Shown: piece after piece, positions 57,205 through 64,000 of the stretch
Position numbering within the stretch: position 1 is the first letter of the stretch
Layout: every line of letters starts with the position of its first letter
Source of the DNA: Wurfbainia villosa
Lineage: Eukaryota > Streptophyta > Magnoliopsida > Zingiberales > Zingiberaceae
Direction: 5' to 3'
DNA: 64,000 nucleotides
NCBI GenBank assembly: GCA_025175895.1
Contig: CM046005.1
Span: forward strand, 61,342,325-61,406,324
Position numbers and translations under genes: made by a program
The notes under the pieces: model-generated
Databases searched by the model: none
The model's input: only the letters and a program-made list of their open reading frames with translations
Told to the model about the DNA's origin: nothing

Positions 57205-60200
57205 CTAGTACCAATCACTATGATATCTAATACCTAGTGACCTAGTGTGACCATCATGATTCCTCTGTGCCAAAGCCTTGGTCAATGGATCTGCGATGTT
57301 AGCTTCTGTCGGTACTCTGCATATCCTCACATCTCCTCTATCGATGATCTCTCGAATGAGATGGAAGCGCCGCAGGATGTGTTTGGTCCGCTGATGTGAT
57401 CGAGGTTCCTTAGCCTGTGCAATAGCCCCATTGTTGTCACAATAGAGGTCTATTGGATCTGCAATGCTAGGAACTACCCCAAGTTCACTGATGAACTTGC
57501 GGAGCCAAACACCCTCCTTTGCTGCATCGATCGCAATATACTGCTTCTTGTAGAATCGAATTGTGTCCTCGAACTCTTCCAGCTCACAGCTCCACCATTC
57601 AGGCAAAACACGTACCCCGATTGCGATCTATAGTCATCCTTGTCTGTTTGGAAGCTTGCATCACTGTAACCCTTTACAGTTAGCTCCTCATTGCCTCCAA
57701 ATATCAGGAAATATTCTTTCGTTCTTCGTAAGTACTTAAGAATATTTTTGACTGCTATCCAGTGACTTTCACCTGGATCTGACTGGTATCTACTCGTCAT
57801 GCTCAAAGCATACGAGACGTCAGGACGAGTACAAAGCATGGCGTACATGATAGACCCTATAGCTGATGCATAAGGGATCTTATCCATGCGATCTCTCTCC
57901 TCCTTAGAAGAGGGACATTGAGTCTTCGAAAGACTCACACCATGTGATAAAGGCAGAAACCCTTTATTAGAATTTTGCATAGCAAAACGATCTAGCACTT
58001 TATCAATGTATGTACTCTGACTTAGGCCAAGTAATCTTCTAGATCTATCTCTATAGATCTTGATGCCTAGAATATAGGCAGCTTCACCTAAGTCCTTCAT
58101 CGAGAAACAATTCCCTTACCACATCTTCACAGACTGGAGTGAGGGAATATCATTTCCGATGAGAAGTATGTCATCTACATACAAGACAAGAAATACAACT
58201 GTGCTCCCACTATTTCTCTTGTAGACACAAGGCTCATCTTCATTCTTGATGAAACCAAACTCTTTGATTGCATCATCGAATCAAAGATTCCAGCTTCGAG
58301 AGGCTTGCTTTAGTCCATAAATGGACCTTTGCAGTTTGCATACCTTTCCAGGATGCTTTGGATCTTCAAAACCCTCAGGTTGTGTCATGTACACATCCTC
58401 GAGTAGCTTTCCATTTAGAAAAGCGGTTTTGACATCCATCTGCCAGATCTCATAATCATGGTAGGCTGCAATAGCAAGTATGATCCGAATGGATTTAAGC
58501 ATCGCAACTGGTGAAAAGGTTTCTTCATAGTCAATACCATGAATTTGTTTGAATCCTTTAGCCACCAATCTACCTTTATAGGTATGCTTATTACCATCCA
58601 TGTCAGTCTTTACTTTAAAGACCCACTTACACCCAATGGGTTTTACCCCTTCAGGTGGATCAACCAAGGTCCATACTTGGTTAGTGTACATGGATTCCAT
58701 TTCGGATCTCATGGCCTCTAGCCATTTCTCAGAATCTGGGCTCATCATAGCTTCTTTATAGGATGTAGGCTCGTCAAGATTGATAAGCAATACATCACCG
58801 TTGTCAGTCAAGAGAAAAGAATATCTCTCGGGTTGACGACGGATCCTATTAGATCTACGAAGAGGTTGGTCTACTTGAACAGGTGTTTGTTCCACAACTC
58901 TTTGGGCAACAATTTCCTCATCCACAACACTTTGTGGTGCCTGTTCATTTTCCATCGAAGCCTTAGTGTTATCATCATCTTGAACTTCTTCAAGATGAAT
59001 TTTACTCCCACTAGTATTTCTAGAAATAAATTCTCTTCTAGAAAGACAAAGATTTCGCAACAAACACCTTGCCAAGTGTGGGATTGTAAAAGTAATATCC
59101 CTTAGTTTCCTTGGGATATCCTACAAAATAACACTTATCTGATTTGGGTCCTAGTTTATCTGAGACTTGACGTCTAACGTAAGCTTCACAACCCCAAATC
59201 TTTATAAAAGACATTTTGGGACTCTTCCCGGTCCATATCGTATATGGTGTCTTTTCTACGGCTTTTGATGGAACACGATTAAGTGTGAAAGCGGCTGTCT
59301 CTAGAGCTAAACCCCAAAAGGAAGTAGGTAGATCAGTCTGGCTCATCATTGATCGTACCATATCTAATAGAGTACGATTTCTCCTCTCAGATACACCATT
59401 CCATTGTGGTGTTCTAGGTGGAGTGAGTTGGGATATTATCCCACACTCAGCCAGGTGATCACGAAACTCTTAACTAAGGTATTCACCACCTCGATCTGAT
59501 CGAAGTAGCTTAATACGCTTACCAAGTTGGTTTTGTACTTCATTCTTGAATTCTTTGAACTTTTCAAAGGATTCTGACTTATGTCTCATCAAATATAAGT
59601 AGCCAAATCTACTCATATCATCAGTGAAAGTAATAAAGTACTTATAGCCTCCTCTGGCTTCGACATTGAAAGGGCCACATACATCAGTATGTATGAGTCC
59701 TAACAAATCCGTCGCTCTCTCGCCATGTCCACTAAATGGAGTTTTAGTCATCTTTCCTAAAAGACAAGACTCGCATACCTCATATGATTCAAAATCAAAT
59801 GAGTCCAATAATCCATCTTTATGGAGTTGGGATATGCGTTTTTCATTTATGTGACCTAGGCGAGAAGCGTTGATGCGAGATATGTCTGGTTCAAATCATT
59901 CGATTTGAACCGTTGGTATTTACGTTATAAATTGGGTTATCTAAATCTAGAACATAGAGACCATTCATAAGTGGTGCATTACAATAGAACATTTCATTTA
60001 AATAAATGGAACAACATTTGTCCTTTATTATAAAAGAAAAGTTTTTCTTGTCTAAACAAGATACAGAAATTATGTTCTTTGTTAATACGGGTACATAGAA
60101 GCACTCCTCTAGTTCTAAGATAAGCCCAGTGGGCAAAGACAAAGAATATGTTCCTACAGCTACAGCAGCAACTTTTGCGCCATTGCCTACTCGTAGGTCC

Positions 60201-61144
60201 ACTTCACCCTTTGCCATTATTCTACTATTTCTCAGTCCCTGCACATTAGTACAAATGTGAGATGCACATCCGGTATCTAATACCCATGTAGAAGAAATAG
60301 ATAGATTAACCTCTATAACATGTATACCTGAGGCAGAAGTCCCACTTCTCTTGTTCTTTACTTCCTCAAGGTAGACTTTGCAGTTCCGCTTCCAGTGTCC
60401 AGTCTCACCGCAATGGAAGCAGTCCCCTTCCTTAGGTACTTTACCTTTACCCTTTGAAGTGGATGAATTGGCCTTGCCTTTGGCTTGGGTCTTACCCTTG
60501 CCTTTGCGCTTACCTTTGTCCTTCTTGACCATTAGTACATTACTAACTTTCTTCTTGAGATTTGGTTTAGCTTCTCAACATGCCGAGAATCTCAGCAAAG
60601 GTTTATCAATTTCATTCATGTTATAATTCATGACGAATTGATTGTATGCTTCCGCAATGATTGCGAGGATAACATTGCCAATTCTTGGCTCGTGGAAAAC
60701 CTAGTCTTCAAGGTTCTCAACGCATCTAATCATTTTGAGTACGTGAGTTCCTACAGGTGTTCCTTCTTGCATCTTGCATGCAAAAAGAGCCTTAGACACT
60801 TCAAAATGCTCGTGCCTAGCTTGTCCTTGATATAGTTGTTTCAAATGCTCAACCATATCATAGGCATCCATGTTCTCATGTTGCTTCTGAAGCTCAGAGT
60901 TCATGGTGGCAAGCATAAGACATGACACATCTAATGCGTCATCTTGATGCTTCTTATAAGCATCCTTTTCAGACGAGTGGCGCAGCGAGGTATTTCAGGT
61001 AGTCTGCTCTAGGACATATAGTTTGCGTTCTTGCTTGAGGATAATCCTCAAGTTCCTATACCAGTCAAGAAAGTTTGCTCCATTGAGCTTGTCCTTCTCA
61101 AGGACAGATCGCAAGTTGAGGGGGTGTGTCGTGTTAGATGACAT
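57205..61144 (-). pseudogene. gag-pol polyprotein of F, nearly full length with scattered breaks
   Basis: ATG at 61144 (M-S-S-N-T-T-H-P-L-N-L-R). Gag keeps its UBN2 region (60701-60928 open) and the zinc knuckle C-F-H-C-G-E-T-G-H-W-K-R-N-C. Protease is W-V-L-D-T-G-C-A-S-H-I-C. Integrase: zinc finger disrupted near 59855, then H-T-D-V-C-G-P, L-R-S-D-R-G-G-E-Y and G-V-S-E-R-R-N, with a TAA at about 59470. RT: C-K-W-V-F-K-V-K, D-V-K-T-A-F-L-N-G-K, L-Y-V-D-D-I-L-L, with a TGA near 58279 and a TAA near 58117. RNase H has the first Asp (Y-S-D-A-S-F) and Y-C-D-N-N-G, but a frameshift near 57590 destroys the T-E-A-E-Y segment with its Glu. The end is H-T-R-S-L-G-I-R-Y. Gag has further stops near 61005 and 60702. 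Confidence 0.9.
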
Positions 61145-62305
61145 GGTGATCTACAACATTAAAATGCAAAGTTAAGTATCATACCTAAATCATTTAATTA
61201 GGCCTTTAATTAAATGAGGCTCCCACTAAATTCTCATAGCTACTATTTAGCTATAAATTTATATGGGATAAAGATCCACATTATAATTCGTCTTGAGTTA
61301 GCTTTGGCTAATCGCCCAAGACGTAGTATAATTAGGTAGGCAATCTTTTGCCAATTACATCTGATGTAACTCTATAATAGCTTTGGTTAAGTTTTAGATT
61401 AGTTTAGTGTTTATTCCTAAATATGTGGCGAGGCACAGGGGCCTTCTTGGATATCGGAGCAACGACCACTTCTAAGACAAAGCTGATGTTCGGAAATCAC
61501 ACAAAACTAATGTTAACACTTATGTTCAAAGCTAATATATGCCTCTACTTTCTTAACCAATTAAGAAAACACTTAATTAAGTCTTAACCAAGACTGATAG
61601 CGGGACATCACGATTGTCCACTCGCACCCCTCCAAGATAAAATGCATTGCTTTGCTTTGGCAAACCCAATAACAAATGATCGAGGAAGTAGTGAGTACCA
61701 ACTTTGGTAGGCATATCGTTTAGACTTATTAAGAAATAAACATGTATCATATACATATTAGCATACATCACATATAAGCTAAACTAATCATGCATCACAT
61801 ACAAGCTAAACTAACATGCATCACATACATATTAAACTAACGTGTCATGGTTATGGCCCTTATTCTACAATCTTCTCAAGCCAATGAAAAGATTGATTGG
61901 TCAACCTAGGGATAGCATCTTCTCCTAAGTGCTTCCTTTTGGTTGTCTTGTGTGTTGACTTCCTCCTTGTAACCTCATCTTCCAATGGACCCTCCATCCT
62001 TGTTTTGTACATTACAAAAGGAGAAATACTCGAGTTACATTCGAGTCTAAAACTAATTTTACAACAAGAATATTAGGAGAAAGGCACGACACGCAGGCCG
62101 TATTAAGAATTACAACACACAATCACAAACTTTTGGGACTAGGCCATAACCATGCACCATGTCATTTTAACTTTTAAAAGACATTGGATATTTTATTATG
62201 TTTGAAAATTTGCTAATGCAATTATCAACTCATAATAAAATTTATCCTACTTCTATATCACATATAAAATAGAGAAAACCTATTTTATACGATCTTTCGC
62301 AAGTG
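61145..62305 (-). other. Untranslated leader of F
   Basis: About 1.16 kb without coding potential. Plus-strand GAGGCACAGGGGCCTTCTT (61430-61448) with following CAACGACCACTTC is shared with Sirevirus spacers at 12720-12780 and 17470-17540. Confidence 0.75.
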
Positions 62306-62318
62306 GCTCTGATACCAC
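62306..62318 (-). promoter_or_regulatory. Primer-binding site of F
   Basis: Minus-strand GTGGTATCAGAGC adjoining the LTR; initiator tRNA-Met type. Confidence 0.9.
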
Positions 62319-64000
62319 TGTAGGGAATTCTCGTATGCCAAATGGCATATGCGCAACGGAAAATAGGATCCCTTCCAAGTGATCCATGCGAAAGCAAACT
62401 CGTATAAAATAAATTTCTCTAAACCAAACCTATCTTATAGGAGAGGATTACCTTTGTTGCGTGCCCTTGTTAATCCCGCTTATCCCTTTAGTTTGTTGGA
62501 TCTTTAGCACGTTCAAGTGTCCGTGCCTCTATACGTATCCACACGAGCACGCTCTTGTCTCACAAAAGAAAACTAGAGGAGCTCTCCTTTACTTCTTGCT
62601 AGAGAAGTCCCTAAAGGAGAGGAAGCTAGGGAAAAGAGAAGGGAAGAAGAAGACTACTCTTCTTGCTACTCACAAAAAGCCACACAACAATAAGCTCTCA
62701 AGCTCTCTCCAAGCCTCAAGCTCCCAACAACCACACTCCACAACCACAACAACAATTGCTATTTTGGCCGGCCACTCCATGGGGCCTTTTATAGGGTTGG
62801 CAAAACCCTTTCACCTCCTACAATTTAATGCAATCCATTGCATTGAGACCCCTTTTGTTTTGGCCGGCCACTTAAGGAGACAAAACCATTTTGTTTCCTT
62901 CCACCTTATCTAGCTTAGGTGGATGCTTAGGTGGCATGCTTATGTGGCATGCTTATGTGGCATTCTTATGTGGCATTCATGCATGTTGATTTAATCTTAT
63001 TAATTCAATTAAGCTTATGTTATCATATTGAATTAATCTTATTAATTCAATTAATCTTATGTTATCATATTGAATTAATCTTATTAAATCAATAAGGTAA
63101 CATATTGAATTAATCTCATTAAATCAATTAGCTAAAATTCTCATTAAGCTTAAAGTCCAAAAACCATTTTGTACTTAAGCTTATTCCCATATTATTCTAG
63201 TCAAACTAGAATACTCTAATTCCTCTAATTATCATGCTCTTTGTGTGTGACCCTATAGGCTCTCATAACGTTGGCAGTGGACCTAAACTCTTTTAGATAC
63301 ACAAGCAATGAGCGGCATCTAGCAATACATCATTGCTACCCAAGTTACGAGATAAGTCAAGATCCGACTAACCTTTCCGTGACTACTATAATGTATGACC
63401 GTGTCCTTCTATCCTTGATATCAGATTGATCAATGAGGCATAGACCGTGTCATCCTCGATCAATCTATGTGTTTCTTGATCCCTGAGTAAACTAACTCAA
63501 ACAAATGAGCTCAATATCTCATATTGACTCATTCGAGCATGGCCATGCGTTTTAGTAGTTCTACTCAATCAAGGCCCACCGATATCACTCGCCATATGGA
63601 AGGGATAGATCCCATCTACATCACTCACATCCCTCCGCATAATTTGCCCAAGAATCGCCTTTATGGTCCACCTCATGGGTGACGTTGACGATACCAAAGT
63701 ACATAACTCCTTATGTAGGGAACCGTAGTGACTTCGTGTCCGAGGACTATTCATACCAATAGTCACATGAGAAAGTTTATGACACTCATATAACGATCCA
63801 TGAAACTTTCTCATGGCGGGTCGTTCAAAGATATATTCTCCAATATATACCCATGTGTCAACTTGATATCATATATCCATGACTTGTGAGATCAAGTCAT
63901 CAATTGACCTACATGCTAGTCTTTATGTATTAATATTGCCCTTGCATATTAATACTCGACTAGGAACATTTAGGAAAGTGTTCTCTACAGCCTCTCATAA
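62319..64000 (-). repeat. 5' LTR of F, partial
   Basis: First 1682 bp (plus-strand order), cut by the window edge. TATA box at 62785-62795. Nearly identical to 55313-57190 except for a run of short gaps between 63570 and 63840. Confidence 0.92.

Larger units (their letters stand above)
55313..64000 (-). mobile_element. Element F: BARE/Angela-like copia element (5' LTR cut by window edge)
   Basis: 3' LTR 55313-57190, PPT, gag-pol 57205-61144, leader, PBS and 5' LTR from 62319 to the window end. RT-RNase H wording (A-Y-I-L-G-I-K-I-Y-R-D-R-S; C-L-N-G-G-A-V-S-W-K-S-S) and the 1.8-kb LTR match the BARE/Angela lineage. The LTRs differ by about four scattered transitions by eye plus one gap-rich cluster, so this is the youngest insertion in the stack. 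Confidence 0.9.

Overview
The window is plant nuclear DNA made almost wholly of nested transposable elements. I found no host protein gene, rRNA, tRNA or CRISPR array. The elements are plant Ty1/copia retrotransposons (Sirevirus-like, BARE/Angela-like and a third Tork-type-looking group) and one deleted Ty3/gypsy element of the Athila/Tat type. A monocot is plausible from the BARE-like and Sirevirus-rich content, but the sequence alone does not fix the species.

Layout, left to right. (1) 1-3571: 5' part of a minus-strand Sirevirus-like element, with a pol fragment, gag, PBS and 5' LTR. It is inserted in (2) 3572-9485, the 5' part of a minus-strand Tork-type element B (gag-pol remnant, leader, PBS, LTR). 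(3) 9486-11890: a non-coding element with imperfect terminal inverted repeats and two mirror-image subterminal repeat arrays. (4) About 11891-12379: LTR-like promoter DNA, possibly gypsy. (5) 12380-14199: a minus-strand Sirevirus fragment. (6) 14200-18441: 5' half of a plus-strand Sirevirus element. (7) 18442-44874: the 5' LTR and leader start of a second plus-strand Sirevirus-like element, D. Its LTR is split in three by element A (18653-34869, minus) and element C (35314-44027, minus). The 3' LTR of A is itself split by an intact gag-only element H (18768-24800, plus, 5-bp duplication GGATT) and by a solo LTR (26258-28103, duplication GTAAA). (8) 44875-51052: deleted gypsy element G (minus), cut in its 5' LTR by (9) copia element E (51053-55312, plus), which is cut in turn by (10) BARE/Angela-like element F (55313 to beyond 64000, minus).

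The order of insertion can be read directly: fragment 5, then 6, then D, then G, then E, then F, with A, H, the solo LTR and C as side insertions in D. Target-site duplications, primer-binding sites, polypurine tracts and TATA boxes support most boundaries. All polyproteins are broken by stops, frameshifts or deletions. The best preserved coding regions are the RT-RNase H frame of C (489 codons), the gag of H, and the gag-pol of F.

Points for a second look: H carries long LTRs but only gag; elements B and E share the same in-frame gag deletion although they sit at different sites; the 9.5-11.9 kb element has large inverted subterminal arrays; a short antisense-oriented motif is shared by Sirevirus gag-protease spacers and the BARE-like leader; and many differences between sister repeats fall at CAG/CTG trinucleotides in a way that looks like a consensus-sequence artefact.
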